The position numbers and the translations under genes are program-made. A stretch of 64,000 nucleotides of DNA from an uncultured Bacteroidales bacterium (GTDB lineage: Bacteria > Bacteroidota > Bacteroidia > Bacteroidales > UBA932), in contig CALUQB010000008.1 in NCBI GenBank assembly GCA_944322815.1, forward strand, positions 1 through 64,000. The letters are read 5' to 3'. A model generated the notes under the pieces. That model was given only the letters and a program-made list of their open reading frames with translations, was not told where the DNA came from and searched no databases. Shown here in pieces: positions 50,029 through 60,685 of the stretch (its first letter is position 1; each line of letters opens with the position of its first letter).

Positions 50029-53000
50029 TTATTCAACTGACTTACGCAATATCATTTCCTCCGTCCTGGCTTCACGCGGCATGATCATGAGCACGGTCTT
50101 GCCGTCTTCATGCCAGGACTTGACCATCGAATCGCCGCAGTCGCTTACTGTCCATTCTCCGTTCAGCGTAAGGACGACGGATGTCGGCTGGCAGTGGTCA
50201 TTCACCCATGTACGGCTGTATATACTCCGTTCGACCCTCTTTCCGTCAGCGTCGAAAACTTCATCGCTCGGTCCGGAATAAATCGCCAGATCCGGATTGC
50301 TGACGCTCAATGTCATTTTTCCATCGTTGCAGCTGTACATGATGAGACTTGGGGTGGCTTCCGCCAATATTTCATCATCGCCTTCGGCAATGTTTTCGAA
50401 AACTGCGAACCCTTTCGCCCCGCTCACCTTGTCTTCGACAATGTGTGCCTGCAGATCACACCTTACTACGGCATAAGGCTGTTCGCCCATATACTCTTCT
50501 ATCTGTTCAGGTGTGGCATGAATGACGGCCATGTATTCATAATCTCCGTTCTTCACCTGGCTGCCGTGACGGATGTAAGCTTTCTCGAATCTTCCCGAAG
50601 TCGGTTCCCCGGTCTCTTCATGGAATGAATGCTGGGTCCCGCGGGAAAGGGCTATCAGGGCCTCTTTCACGAAGAAAGCATTCCCGAACCTGTCACACAC
50701 TATGGTCAGACTGTCGGCTATCGTACGGAAAGTATCCGAAACATTATCCGGGATACTGTTCTGGAAGAGGGTAGTGTGAAGCTCGGAGCCTGGCAGTCCG
50801 TTCTCCAGACCTGAACCAAGTGCCACGATCCTGTCCCCGAAAGCGAAGAATGATTTTCTTGCGCGGAGCGTGCCGTTGTACTTGTCATGCTCATGCAGTT
50901 TCATGGCGAAAATGCCGTCCATACCTTTGTGGCTTACCCCTCCTGCGAACCATTCGTCGGACAGAAGCATTTCTTCATATCCGGAGAATTCATCCACGTT
51001 GAGGACGTCTGCTTTCATATCTTCCATAGGGATGACTGCAGCCGTAGTGCCCGGAATGTGGCACCAGTCCCACCCGTCTACACTGTAGCCGGAGCCTGCA
51101 GCGGATACGTGCTCCAGAGGGTCACCCATGATCTGCATGCTGCCGTGTGTGAGATAACGGCCGTAAAGATTCGCCCCGTTGTATATTTCTGCGGACCAAA
51201 GGTAGCGGCTGTGCCCGGCAAAAGTCACGAGCCATTCGTCCCGTCTCAGAGACATAGAGCAGTCATATGGATAGACATGACATCCGACAGGGGCATTCTC
51301 GGCGGAGATTCCGGCTTCGGTAAATTTTTTCCCGAACTTTCCGGTTCCGTCCACTCTCATATATGCTGCAGCCAGTTCATGATCGACAGGCTCGCTTCCG
51401 TCAGGAGAACCGGCATCGGCGAGAAGAGCGTATTGCCCTGGAATCAGGGCACCCTTGCCGTCAGGATGGCGTCCGGACATGGCGAGAGGGAAAGATTCCC
51501 TGTTGCAGTAGAATCTCATTTCGAGAAGAGCGTTTTTCAGGATGGAATGGCTTTCTTCCGATATGGCGAAATCCGTTCCGTGCAGCATCCAGACTGCCTT
51601 GACCGCTCCGTCGAAGCCGCCTGTAGCATACGCCGGATACGCTTTTCTGTGGTGCATCACCGTCCCGTCGGACTTGAAGCACGGGTTCAGCCCGTCAGCG
51701 TATTTGAAACCGTTGTCTATCCAGCGTGACAGAGCCTTCATGTATGCCACCTTGTACGGAGTATCCTGAAGCATAAGAAGAGAGGCCACGCGTCCCATCA
51801 GCGAGGTGTTGAAAGCGTCTATGTCCATTCCAGGAACTTCAGGAGCCGTCTTCACTTCACCTACGCCTGAGAACCATTCCATTGCGGCCTGTACCTGAGT
51901 GCAGAGCCCCGCTTTTTCCAAAACCTCCTTCATGATGACCGGAGCAGTGTAGAAGTTTCTCATGCTGTAGCCGAGATGATGAACTGTACCCAGTCCGCTA
52001 CCGGCTGCAAAACCCTGATCCAGCAGATGTCTTGTGAGCATGACGTACATTCCTGCGATTCCGGCTTTTCTCTCAGGATCCGTTTCGGCTTTCCATGCCA
52101 ACGCCATCTGCAGCAGATGGTCGTTTGCCTGTCTCAGCAGCTGGCCGTTCCGGCTGAACTGCCTGGATGCATCCGTGATGCCAAGATTGATATACGTTTC
52201 ACCGTATCTGGTGAAGAATATCGGTTTTCCCTTGATGGTTCCGTCCCGGTTTTCCGTAATGCCGTAGCTGTCGAAAGCCTTTTCGGCCTGTTCGTATGTC
52301 CATGCTTTTTTCCCTCCGGAGACGAGTTCCATAAACCTTTCCCTGATGGTGTCCAACTCATCTTTTTCTTCACCGGTGATGGATTCTGCCGGCATGATGT
52401 CCAGATCGAGTTTCCAGCTGCGGTTCAGGACAAGCCAGTGGGATTCGGTATCCTTGTTTATGAACGGTGCCTGCCAGTCGGGAGTGTGATGGCGGACATC
52501 TTCGAAGGCGGAAGTGATGATGCCGTCGAAATACAGGCATCCCTTCCTGCAGTTTTCAGGTGCGGAGATTACCACCCTGTCCATCCCTGTTTCTGGTGTT
52601 CCTTCCATATCCCTGTCGAAAGCCACCCAGGCTCCTCTCCAGCCGGAAAATCCGAGTCCGTACACGAAACTGCAGCATTCTTTGTCTCCTTTATGGAATG
52701 TGATGGTCAGGTTTCCGTCAATGGCTTCGGGAGAATATATCCAGAATACGAATGTAGATACCGAAGTCTCTTTCGGATTCGGGTTTTCAGGAAGATAAGG
52801 TATTTCGCCCGGGATGACTATCTCGGCGCCTTTTTTCTTCCACTGCCATTTCAATGAATTTTCTCCAAACTTGTAATGGTCTGAAGATACGGAAATTATG
52901 GAAGACTTGCCCGCAGTGATTCCTGATGTCCCGTCTTCAAAAGACATCACTCCGGTCTGCGGGTCGAAATCCACGACCTTGGCACCCGCTGAAACGAAGA

Positions 53001-53037
53001 GTGCCAAGGCCGATATGATACAGATGATTTTATGCAT
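50029..53037 (-). CDS. PL8 chondroitin-type lyase (second paralog)
   Basis: 1002-residue secreted lyase (signal peptide ~1-19). After N-terminal beta-sandwich and helical (alpha/alpha) domains, the active-site set aligns with chondroitinase ABC: DGTVMHHRKAYPAY supplies His463 and Tyr470, SGRHPDG supplies Arg523, and WSAEIYNG supplies Glu617 (compare H501, Y508, R560, E653). It eliminates uronate-containing linkages, leaving 4,5-unsaturated ends for GH88. It is separated from the GH88 stop by a single base and from the sulfatase start by 10. It is clearly related to the PL8 at 54433 but differs throughout. Confidence 0.88.
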   Translation of the reverse strand: MHKIICIISALALFVSAGAKVVDFDPQTGVMSFEDGTSGITAGKSSIISVSSDHYKFGENSLKWQWKKKGAEIVIPGEIPYLPENPNPKETSVSTFVFWIYSPEAIDGNLTITFHKGDKECCSFVYGLGFSGWRGAWVAFDRDMEGTPETGMDRVVISAPENCRKGCLYFDGIITSAFEDVRHHTPDWQAPFINKDTESHWLVLNRSWKLDLDIMPAESITGEEKDELDTIRERFMELVSGGKKAWTYEQAEKAFDSYGITENRDGTIKGKPIFFTRYGETYINLGITDASRQFSRNGQLLRQANDHLLQMALAWKAETDPERKAGIAGMYVMLTRHLLDQGFAAGSGLGTVHHLGYSMRNFYTAPVIMKEVLEKAGLCTQVQAAMEWFSGVGEVKTAPEVPGMDIDAFNTSLMGRVASLLMLQDTPYKVAYMKALSRWIDNGFKYADGLNPCFKSDGTVMHHRKAYPAYATGGFDGAVKAVWMLHGTDFAISEESHSILKNALLEMRFYCNRESFPLAMSGRHPDGKGALIPGQYALLADAGSPDGSEPVDHELAAAYMRVDGTGKFGKKFTEAGISAENAPVGCHVYPYDCSMSLRRDEWLVTFAGHSRYLWSAEIYNGANLYGRYLTHGSMQIMGDPLEHVSAAGSGYSVDGWDWCHIPGTTAAVIPMEDMKADVLNVDEFSGYEEMLLSDEWFAGGVSHKGMDGIFAMKLHEHDKYNGTLRARKSFFAFGDRIVALGSGLENGLPGSELHTTLFQNSIPDNVSDTFRTIADSLTIVCDRFGNAFFVKEALIALSRGTQHSFHEETGEPTSGRFEKAYIRHGSQVKNGDYEYMAVIHATPEQIEEYMGEQPYAVVRCDLQAHIVEDKVSGAKGFAVFENIAEGDDEILAEATPSLIMYSCNDGKMTLSVSNPDLAIYSGPSDEVFDADGKRVERSIYSRTWVNDHCQPTSVVLTLNGEWTVSDCGDSMVKSWHEDGKTVLMIMPREARTEEMILRKSVE

Positions 53038-53038
53038 G

Positions 53039-54241
53039 TTATTTTACAGGCGCTTCGCCTTTTTCGATATGCCCTTTTCTGATCAGTGCTTCGAGGAAAT
53101 AGTAGTCGGCGTAGTTCAGAGGTACGTCGATGTTGCTGCCATGTGGAATGCTTCCTACGGAATGCATCAGGATAAAGCCTCCGTTCGTTCCCTGGGCTGC
53201 CCTGTATGCAGGAGTGGACAGGGATTCGATCATCTTGTCAGCCTTTTCCTTGTACAGGTCGGTCTTGGTGTACCAGTAAAGTTCATAAAGCGCGGACGCT
53301 ATGATGGCTGCAGAAGATGCATCGCGCGGAGTATCCGGAATGTCAGGACAGTCGAAGTCCCAGTATGGTACGAGGTCTTCCGGCATGTTAGGATTGTTGA
53401 AAAGGAAGTCTGCGACTTTCTCGGCCTGTTCAAGATATTTCTTGTCTCCGGTGAATCTGTACATCACCGTGTAGCCGTAGATAGACCAGGCCTGTCCTCT
53501 GGCCCATGCCGATTCGTCAGCATATCCCTGAGCAGTGCATCTTCCCCTGACTTCACCGGTCTCGAGGTCATAATCCACTACATGATATGTGCTGTAGTCA
53601 GGACGATAGTGGTTTTTCATGGTCTGGTCCGCGTGGCTGATCGCTATATTCGCGTATGTGGAATCGCCGGTGAATTCCGTAGCCTTGAACAGCAGCTCCA
53701 GATTCATCATATTGTCGATGATGACAGGGCATTCCCAGCCTCTTTCAGCCTGCCAGCCCCTGTCCACGTTCCATGACTGGATGACGCCTGCTCCTGGTCT
53801 GAATCTGGTGGAGAGGGATTTCGCCGTATTTATGATGACATCCTTGTATCCGTCGATGTTTTTCAGTCTGAGCCCGTTTCCGTAGCTGTCATAGATCATG
53901 AAACCTACATCGTGATGCCATTTGAGGTACTGGATGGTATCGAGAACTTCGGTCTGTTTCTGTGCATGTTCTGCCCAGTACTCGTCGCCTGTCAGTTCAT
54001 ACATGTACCATAATGTTCCTGCGAAGAATCCGCTTACCCAGTCATCGGTAGGGACAAAGTCGATTTCTCCGTTCTTGAATGTAGAAGGTATCCGTACGGT
54101 GTCACCGGCTTCGGATGCGTCTACCAGATATTTCAGCTGGACTTTTGCATTTTCTACATTTTCCTGGATGATGTCTGGCTTTGGCGCGCACTGCACGGCT
54201 ATTACTGTCAGTGCCAGTGCCGAGAGAAATTTGAATTTCAT
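53039..54241 (-). CDS. GH88 unsaturated glucuronyl hydrolase
   Basis: 400-residue lipoprotein or secreted enzyme (AVQCAPK, lipobox-like) with an alpha6/alpha6 barrel. The catalytic Asp residues of GH88 are visible as D111 in WHHDVGFM and D176 in VIIDNMMN; DESAWARGQAW and YWDFDCPD are also family-typical. It removes the 4,5-unsaturated uronate from lyase products by vinyl-ether hydration. It is the first gene of the leftward operon, with the PL8 gene following after one base. Confidence 0.92.
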   Translation of the reverse strand: MKFKFLSALALTVIAVQCAPKPDIIQENVENAKVQLKYLVDASEAGDTVRIPSTFKNGEIDFVPTDDWVSGFFAGTLWYMYELTGDEYWAEHAQKQTEVLDTIQYLKWHHDVGFMIYDSYGNGLRLKNIDGYKDVIINTAKSLSTRFRPGAGVIQSWNVDRGWQAERGWECPVIIDNMMNLELLFKATEFTGDSTYANIAISHADQTMKNHYRPDYSTYHVVDYDLETGEVRGRCTAQGYADESAWARGQAWSIYGYTVMYRFTGDKKYLEQAEKVADFLFNNPNMPEDLVPYWDFDCPDIPDTPRDASSAAIIASALYELYWYTKTDLYKEKADKMIESLSTPAYRAAQGTNGGFILMHSVGSIPHGSNIDVPLNYADYYFLEALIRKGHIEKGEAPVK

Positions 54242-54376
54242 TTCAGTTATAGTTTGAGTTATTAGTTATGCGGGTCATTGTCATCAGTACACACGTACAA
54301 TGATTTTGCGAAAATAGTCAAAAATCTCATCGAATCAAAATATTATTTCGGCCTTTATAATTATTTCCAAAAACTT

Positions 54377-54407
54377 TGGAACGTTTGAAAATTAATGGTA
54401 TATTTGC
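54377..54407 (+). promoter_or_regulatory. Promoter of the rightward lyase-SusCD operon
   Basis: TTG at 54377-54379, a 20-base spacer and TATATTTG at 54400-54407 fit the Bacteroidetes consensus. The lyase ATG is 25 bases downstream. The intergenic 54242-54376 also must hold the leftward GH88 promoter, but no convincing consensus was seen there. Confidence 0.75.
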
Positions 54408-54432
54408 CGAATACATTATAACTAATAACCGG

Positions 54433-57400
54433 ATGAAGCGATTTTTCGTAGTGATTTTCTGCGCTCTTTTCTGTATCATCGAGGGCCGCGCGGCCATCAA
54501 TTCCCAATATAATTTTGAAAAGGGTGTACCAGGTTTTGTGCGTGTCATAGGAAACGGTGAAGTCGTGTCGTCGACAGACAAGTTCAAGGACGGCCGTTCT
54601 TCTCTCAAATTTTCATGGAAAGGCCAGGCTGCACTGGCTTTCAACAACTGTACGGACATCGAGGCTTCCATGAAGGTGAACAGGGCCGGACTGATGATCT
54701 GGATTTACAATACTGTTCCGATGGATGCCCCTCTTACCTTTACTTTCCTGAACTGGAATGATGAGGAGATCTGCCATTTCGATTTCAACATGAACTTCAA
54801 GGGATGGCGTACCGCATGGATAAAGTATGAAGACATGCTGTCCCCTTATGGCCATTACGGAGACAAGAAGTTGAAGGAACGTGCCACGAATGTGGCCAGA
54901 ATGACCGTCACTCCTCCGGCTACTGTTCCGGAAGGTGTCATTTATATAGACAGGGTCACTTTTTCCACGAAACAGCTCCATGCCCAGATCACTCCGGACA
55001 TGCAGATCCCTGACAACAACTATAATCTTCAGCGCAACATGTGGCACTGGTGCCGCCTGTGGGAGTGGGAACAGTATCCGCAGCTGGAGGTAGAACCGAT
55101 TTCTTCTGATCAGGAGAAAGTGCTCGAACTGGTGGAGAGCCGTATGGACGAGGCTATAAAGGCAGGAAGGTCCAGCGACAACTACGTGAAAAATACCTTG
55201 CTCAAAAGAGCGGATGACTCCTATGGCAAATATTATATCCAGAGGCTGCCTGACGGATCTGTCACGGGTGCACCGCTGCTGAGCGATGACGAGTTCAACA
55301 ATTCTCTCGGAGAGATGCGTATCCGCTTCGTCGGACAGATGATCGACTATTATGCCCAGGACTATTCCTATACCGGGAATACCGCGAATCTCGAAAGGGT
55401 GATTAACATTATGGATCACGCCATCGATCAGGGATTCGCATACGGAAGCGGTCAGGGAACGAACCATCACTACGGGTATCAGATACGGGAACTTTACAGG
55501 GGCATGTGGCTTCTGCGCGATGAACTGGCGAAAGCCGGAAAGCTGGATGAGTATCAGCAGGTGCTTGAGTACTGGAGCGGTCTGCAGGAGACCAGACTGC
55601 CGTTCCAGAAAGGACGCGACGAGATACTGGACAGCTGGCACACCCTTCTGGATGCCAAGCTTATCGCGGCGATGATGACTTCCGATCCTGCTGCCAGATA
55701 TGCTAAGATGGCCGCTCTTTCAAGATGGATGTCAGGTTCTTTGAGCTATTCTCCGGGTACTCTGGGCGGATTCAAGCCTGACGGGACTTCTTTCCATCAC
55801 GGCGGGCATTATCCTGCATATTCCGTTGGAGCCTTTGCAGCAGTAGGGGATTTCTGCCGTTATACTCAGGGGACCGAGTTCGTGATTTCGGAAGATGCCA
55901 GGAAGACTTTCAAGCATGTCCTCATGACCATGTGCGAGTATTGCAACCTCACGGACTGGGGTGTGGGCGTCTGCGGACGTCATCCTTTCAACGGTTTCAT
56001 ACCGAAAGCCGATATCGAAGCTTTCGCTTCGCTGGCGCTCCTCGGCGATCTGACGGGTTCCGGTCTGGATGCGGATCCGGAACTTGGCGGGGCGTATCTG
56101 TATCTTGGAGGGGCGAATCCGGAAACTGTCGCCGCTCTCAGAAATGCGGGAGTGTCAGGGGCATCTGCTGCACCGCAGGGGTTCTTCGTGCTGAATTATG
56201 CCGCTCTCGGCATACACAGGAGGGATAACTGGATGCTGTCGCTGAAGGCTTATAATTCCGATGTGTGGAGTGCCGAGATATATGCGGCCGACAACCGTTT
56301 CGGACGTTACCAAAGCTACGGTACCGCCCAGTTCATCGGCTCCGGCAAGCCTGTTTCGGCGAAAGCCAGCGGATTCTCGCAGGAAGGATGGGACTGGAAC
56401 AGAATGCCTGGCGCCACTACCGTCCATCTCCCGTTCGAGATGCTGGACAGCCCTCTCAAAGGTACTCTGATGGAAAGAAACGACTCCAGATTTCCTGGAG
56501 TGTCTTCTCTGGAAGGCATGAACGGAATGATGGCCTTTACATACGTGGAAAAAGACAGGGAGAATTTCTGTGCAGGCGCCACTGCGACGAAGAGCGTCTT
56601 CTGCTTCGACAACAGGATAGTGTACACCGGTTCAGGCATATCGAACACGAAGAACTACGGCTATCCTACCGAAACGACTCTGTATCAGCTCAGACTCGAC
56701 AGCCGCGAAGGAATGATTCTGGATATCAATGATGACTATTTCGGAGATTTTCCTTTCCCGTCTACGTACAGGTTCGCAGGTGAAGGGCAGGCCGTGCTCA
56801 ATGACATCATGGGGAATTACTATATCCTTCCGGATGCGAAAGGTCTGACAGTCGTGAAGCAGTCCCAGACTTCTCCTTCGGATACGAAGAAAAAGGAAGG
56901 TACGGCCGATTTCGTCACAGCCTATATCGATCATGGCGTTTCTCCTCAGAACGCATCCTATGAATATATGATGCTTATACAGCCTTCGGCCAAGGAAGTC
57001 AAGCAGTATTCTAAGAAGCTTCCGTATACAGTCATCCGCTGCGATGATGCCGCGCATGTAGTGAACGACCATGTTACAGGCATCACGGCATACGCCTGCT
57101 ACAAGGCATATGACGGCGCGGCTTCTGCAGAAGCTTTCGCCGCCCTGCCGAAAGGCAAGGAAGCCAGGCCTTGTCTACCGGTATCTTCAATCGATGCCGA
57201 AACCATGGTGATGGAGCGTACTTCTGAAGACGGTACTGTGGTTATGAGTATCTGTACCCCTGATCTGGGTATCACACAGAAAGCATATACGACTCCTCAG
57301 CCGAGCCAGCCTCTGCTCAGGACCGTGGTCATAGACGGAAGCTGGGATATCGTCACCCCTGCTGAAAATGTCAGGATCAGCCGTGACGGCGGAAAGACTT

Positions 57401-57459
57401 CGGTCACAGCCACATGTCTGGACGGTCAGCCTGTGGAGTTCCATCTGAAAAAGATCTGA
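54433..57459 (+). CDS. PL8 chondroitin-type lyase (first paralog)
   Basis: 1008-residue secreted lyase with a signal peptide (~1-20, FCIIEGRA). It has the same domain order as the minus-strand paralog. The active-site set is complete: DGTSFHHGGHYPAY gives His456 and Tyr463, VCGRHPFNG gives Arg516, and WSAEIYAAD gives Glu615, with a further GQGTNHHYGYQIREL block at ~340. The start at 54433 is taken because the longer frame from 54376 would begin upstream of the transcription start. It heads the operon continuing to SusC, SusD and the DUF5017 lipoprotein. Confidence 0.9.
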   Translation: MKRFFVVIFCALFCIIEGRAAINSQYNFEKGVPGFVRVIGNGEVVSSTDKFKDGRSSLKFSWKGQAALAFNNCTDIEASMKVNRAGLMIWIYNTVPMDAPLTFTFLNWNDEEICHFDFNMNFKGWRTAWIKYEDMLSPYGHYGDKKLKERATNVARMTVTPPATVPEGVIYIDRVTFSTKQLHAQITPDMQIPDNNYNLQRNMWHWCRLWEWEQYPQLEVEPISSDQEKVLELVESRMDEAIKAGRSSDNYVKNTLLKRADDSYGKYYIQRLPDGSVTGAPLLSDDEFNNSLGEMRIRFVGQMIDYYAQDYSYTGNTANLERVINIMDHAIDQGFAYGSGQGTNHHYGYQIRELYRGMWLLRDELAKAGKLDEYQQVLEYWSGLQETRLPFQKGRDEILDSWHTLLDAKLIAAMMTSDPAARYAKMAALSRWMSGSLSYSPGTLGGFKPDGTSFHHGGHYPAYSVGAFAAVGDFCRYTQGTEFVISEDARKTFKHVLMTMCEYCNLTDWGVGVCGRHPFNGFIPKADIEAFASLALLGDLTGSGLDADPELGGAYLYLGGANPETVAALRNAGVSGASAAPQGFFVLNYAALGIHRRDNWMLSLKAYNSDVWSAEIYAADNRFGRYQSYGTAQFIGSGKPVSAKASGFSQEGWDWNRMPGATTVHLPFEMLDSPLKGTLMERNDSRFPGVSSLEGMNGMMAFTYVEKDRENFCAGATATKSVFCFDNRIVYTGSGISNTKNYGYPTETTLYQLRLDSREGMILDINDDYFGDFPFPSTYRFAGEGQAVLNDIMGNYYILPDAKGLTVVKQSQTSPSDTKKKEGTADFVTAYIDHGVSPQNASYEYMMLIQPSAKEVKQYSKKLPYTVIRCDDAAHVVNDHVTGITAYACYKAYDGAASAEAFAALPKGKEARPCLPVSSIDAETMVMERTSEDGTVVMSICTPDLGITQKAYTTPQPSQPLLRTVVIDGSWDIVTPAENVRISRDGGKTSVTATCLDGQPVEFHLKKI

Positions 57460-57510
57460 AACCGGAAAACACCAACTATTAACTAATAACTATCATTAAT
57501 CCTTAAACTG

Positions 57511-60500
57511 ATGTATAAACTAACTGTACTAATGACATCGCTGGCTATTTCGCTCGCAAGTGTGTGGAATATGTCAGCCCAGAATACTGAGGTCAAAGGT
57601 CGTGTTACCGATACAGCAGGCGAGCCGCTCGTGGCTGTGACCGTATATGAATCGGGCAACACTTCAAACGGAACGGTGACGGACATTGATGGTAACTACA
57701 CCATTTCCGTACCTCCTACCGCGACCCTGATATTCTCCTGCCTGGGCTTCGAGGAAGTTCAGGAAGTGGTTGCCAAGCGCAATACCATCAACGTAACATT
57801 GGCTGAAGAACAGCTTTCCATCGATGCGGCCGAAGTGGTAAGTATCGGTTACGGTACCGTTTCGAGACGAGACCTGACAGGATCCGTCAGCAAGGTGGAT
57901 ATGGGCGAAATCATGAAGGCTCCGGTGACTACATTCGACCAGGCTCTGACAGGTCGTGTAGCCGGTGTGGTAGTTTCCACGTCCGACGGTGCCCTCGGTA
58001 CAGAGGCGAATATCACCATCCGTGGTAACAACTCCCTCACCCAGAGTTCCGCACCTCTCTACATCATCGACGGTTTCCCTTCAGAGAGTTCCATGGCTAC
58101 ATCCCTGAACTCTGCCGATATCGAGTCCATCGACATTCTGAAGGATGCCTCCGCTACGGCTATCTATGGAGCCCGCGGTGCGAACGGTGTCATCGTGATC
58201 ACTACCAAGCAGGGTGTGGAAGGCAAGCCGAAGATCAATTTCTCGGCTTCGTGGACCGGAAACAAGATAGCCAACAAGGTGGATCTGATGGACGGCTATG
58301 AATTCGTGGAGTTCCAGACAGACAGGTATGCAGTTTACGGTGGTACGAACCCTTATCTCGACGGATATACTCTCGAGGATTACCGGACAGCTGACTGGGT
58401 GGACTGGCAGGATGACGTATATCGTCCGGCATTGACACAGAACTACAACATTTCCCTTTCGGGAGGTAGCAAGGAGATGGGAAACAGGTACAATATCAGT
58501 TTCTCCGCCCTTGACCAGGACGGTATCATCGTGAAGTCCAACTTCCAGAGATACCAGGGAAAGATCAACTTCATCCAGAAGATAGGAAAGAAGATAGAAC
58601 TGAATGTGCTGGCCAACTACTCAAGGGCTGTCACCAACGGTGTGACCCCTACGGACGCGCAGCAGTCTTCTTCAGCATCAGGATGGCTCATCTACTCTCT
58701 CTGGGGTTACAGGCCTGTGAAGCCGCTCAAAAACGGAAGTATCCTGGATGATTCCGATGAACTTATCGATGCGGACATCGCCAGTGCCGATGACTACCGT
58801 TTCAATCCTGCGAAGACTGTCCGCAACGAGTACAGGAAGACTATCGTCGACTATCTGAATGCAAATGCAAGTCTTTCATGGACCATCATCGATGACCTCG
58901 TGCTGAAGGTATCCGGCGGTTATACCATGAACAAGCGCCGCAGAGAGGAATTCAACGGCAGCCAGACCTATACCGGATATGCAGGTTCTCCTTCAGGAAA
59001 GGGTATAAACGGCGCCATCTACTGGACTGACCAGACTACATGGCTGAACGAAAATACCTTGACATGGACAAAGCATATCAGGAGGAACCATCATCTGAAT
59101 CTCCTCGCCGGTGTGACATTCCAGGGCCAGAACATGGACTACAAGGGTGTCAGGGCTGAACAGCTCAGTACTGAAGCTCTCGGTCTGAACGGACTGAATA
59201 CAGGTCAGTATCAGAACGTGACTCCGTACGAAAGGAACTGGACTCTCATGTCAGGTCTCTTCCGACTGAACTACAATTATAAATACAAATATTATCTGAC
59301 GGCTTCGTTCCGTGCGGACGGTTCGTCGAAGTTCCCTGCAGACAACAGATGGGGTTATTTCCCTTCTGCAGGTCTCTCATGGAACTTCAACAGGGAGGAA
59401 GCCCTGAAGAACAGCAGCTGGCTGAAAAACGGTAAGCTCCGTCTCTCATGGGGTCTGACCGGTAACAACAGGACATCCACTCCGTACGACTACTATTCAC
59501 AGATAACCACGCTCCCTGGTGATCCTGACTCTTTCGACTATGTATTCAACGGGCAGCATGTTGCAGGTTATTTCCCTGACAATATGGCCAACCAGAAGCT
59601 AAGATGGGAGACTACGGAACAGTGGAATGTGGGTGTCGACCTGAGCTTCTTCCAGAACGACAGGATCAAGGTCACTGCAGACTGGTATCTTAAGAACACA
59701 TACGACCTGCTCCTCCAGGCTACCATGCCTGCATCATCAGGTTATACTTCCGCCATGATGAACATCGGTTCCATGAGAAACACCGGATGGGAACTCTCTC
59801 TGGAGACTCTGAACATAAACCACAAGAATTTCCAGTGGACGACTTCGTTCAACATAGCCTTCAACAGGAACAAGGTTACAGCCCTGACACAGGACCAGTA
59901 TTCACTCTTCTCCGCTGTCAGCTGGGATCAGAGGTTCAACAGCCAGTATCCTTACGTGACTCAGGTTGGCAAGCCTTCAGGTCTGATGTACGGTTACATA
60001 TACGAAGGTACCTACAAGGCCGATGAGTTCAAGAACGGCACTCTCCTGAAAGAAGGAATACCTTACAGCGCTTCTACCGGACGTGCCAACGTCGAGCCTG
60101 GCGATCCTAAATACAAGGACGTGAACGGAGACGGTGTGATAGATGACAACGACCGTACGGTCATCGGCTGCGGCCAGCCTATCCATACCGGAGGTTTCGG
60201 AAACACGTTCTATTTCTACGGCTTCGATGTGAACATCTTCTTCTCCTGGAGTTATGGAAACGATATCCTGAATGCGAACAGGCTTATCTTCGAAAACGGA
60301 AATATCTCCAACCTGAATCTGCTCACATCATATAAGGGACATTATGATGTGGTGAAGAATCCGACGAGCGACATACCTGCCATCGGTGCGAATGACATGT
60401 TCGTATATTCTTCAAGAGTCGTGGAAGACGGTTCCTTCCTGAAACTGAGAAATATTTCCATCGGATATACCCTTCCGAGAAATGTCCTCAGAAAGATGAA

Positions 60501-60672
60501 ATTCGATACCATGAGGGTATATGTTTCAGCTGATAACGTATGGACATGGACCAAATATACCGGTCCTGATCCGGAAGTATCTACCAGAAACTCAGTCCTC
60601 ACTCCAGGTTTCGACTGGTCAGCCTATCCGAGAGCCATCGGTGTGACTGCCGGCGTTTCATTCACATTCTAA
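57511..60672 (+). CDS. SusC-family TonB-dependent glycan importer
   Basis: 1053-residue outer-membrane receptor. A signal peptide (~1-24) is followed by a carboxypeptidase-D regulatory-like domain (TEVKGRVTDTAGEPLVAVTV, ~28-100). The plug has QALTGRVAGVVVST, TIRGNNSL and PLYIIDGFP, then SIDILKDASATAIYGARGAN, the SusC signature. The barrel ends with TAGVSFTF-type strand residues (VTAGVSFTF). With the SusD 13 bases downstream it forms the import pair for glycosaminoglycan oligosaccharides. No anti-sigma-interacting extension is present, so control is more likely through a separate sensor. Confidence 0.93.
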   Translation: MYKLTVLMTSLAISLASVWNMSAQNTEVKGRVTDTAGEPLVAVTVYESGNTSNGTVTDIDGNYTISVPPTATLIFSCLGFEEVQEVVAKRNTINVTLAEEQLSIDAAEVVSIGYGTVSRRDLTGSVSKVDMGEIMKAPVTTFDQALTGRVAGVVVSTSDGALGTEANITIRGNNSLTQSSAPLYIIDGFPSESSMATSLNSADIESIDILKDASATAIYGARGANGVIVITTKQGVEGKPKINFSASWTGNKIANKVDLMDGYEFVEFQTDRYAVYGGTNPYLDGYTLEDYRTADWVDWQDDVYRPALTQNYNISLSGGSKEMGNRYNISFSALDQDGIIVKSNFQRYQGKINFIQKIGKKIELNVLANYSRAVTNGVTPTDAQQSSSASGWLIYSLWGYRPVKPLKNGSILDDSDELIDADIASADDYRFNPAKTVRNEYRKTIVDYLNANASLSWTIIDDLVLKVSGGYTMNKRRREEFNGSQTYTGYAGSPSGKGINGAIYWTDQTTWLNENTLTWTKHIRRNHHLNLLAGVTFQGQNMDYKGVRAEQLSTEALGLNGLNTGQYQNVTPYERNWTLMSGLFRLNYNYKYKYYLTASFRADGSSKFPADNRWGYFPSAGLSWNFNREEALKNSSWLKNGKLRLSWGLTGNNRTSTPYDYYSQITTLPGDPDSFDYVFNGQHVAGYFPDNMANQKLRWETTEQWNVGVDLSFFQNDRIKVTADWYLKNTYDLLLQATMPASSGYTSAMMNIGSMRNTGWELSLETLNINHKNFQWTTSFNIAFNRNKVTALTQDQYSLFSAVSWDQRFNSQYPYVTQVGKPSGLMYGYIYEGTYKADEFKNGTLLKEGIPYSASTGRANVEPGDPKYKDVNGDGVIDDNDRTVIGCGQPIHTGGFGNTFYFYGFDVNIFFSWSYGNDILNANRLIFENGNISNLNLLTSYKGHYDVVKNPTSDIPAIGANDMFVYSSRVVEDGSFLKLRNISIGYTLPRNVLRKMKFDTMRVYVSADNVWTWTKYTGPDPEVSTRNSVLTPGFDWSAYPRAIGVTAGVSFTF

Positions 60673-60685
60673 ATTGTATAACACT

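Noticed and set aside
51976-52857. 293-codon plus-strand frame opposite the PL8 gene at 50-53 kb
   Set aside because: The PL8 frame has all catalytic residues and a signal peptide; the opposite frame has no family features.
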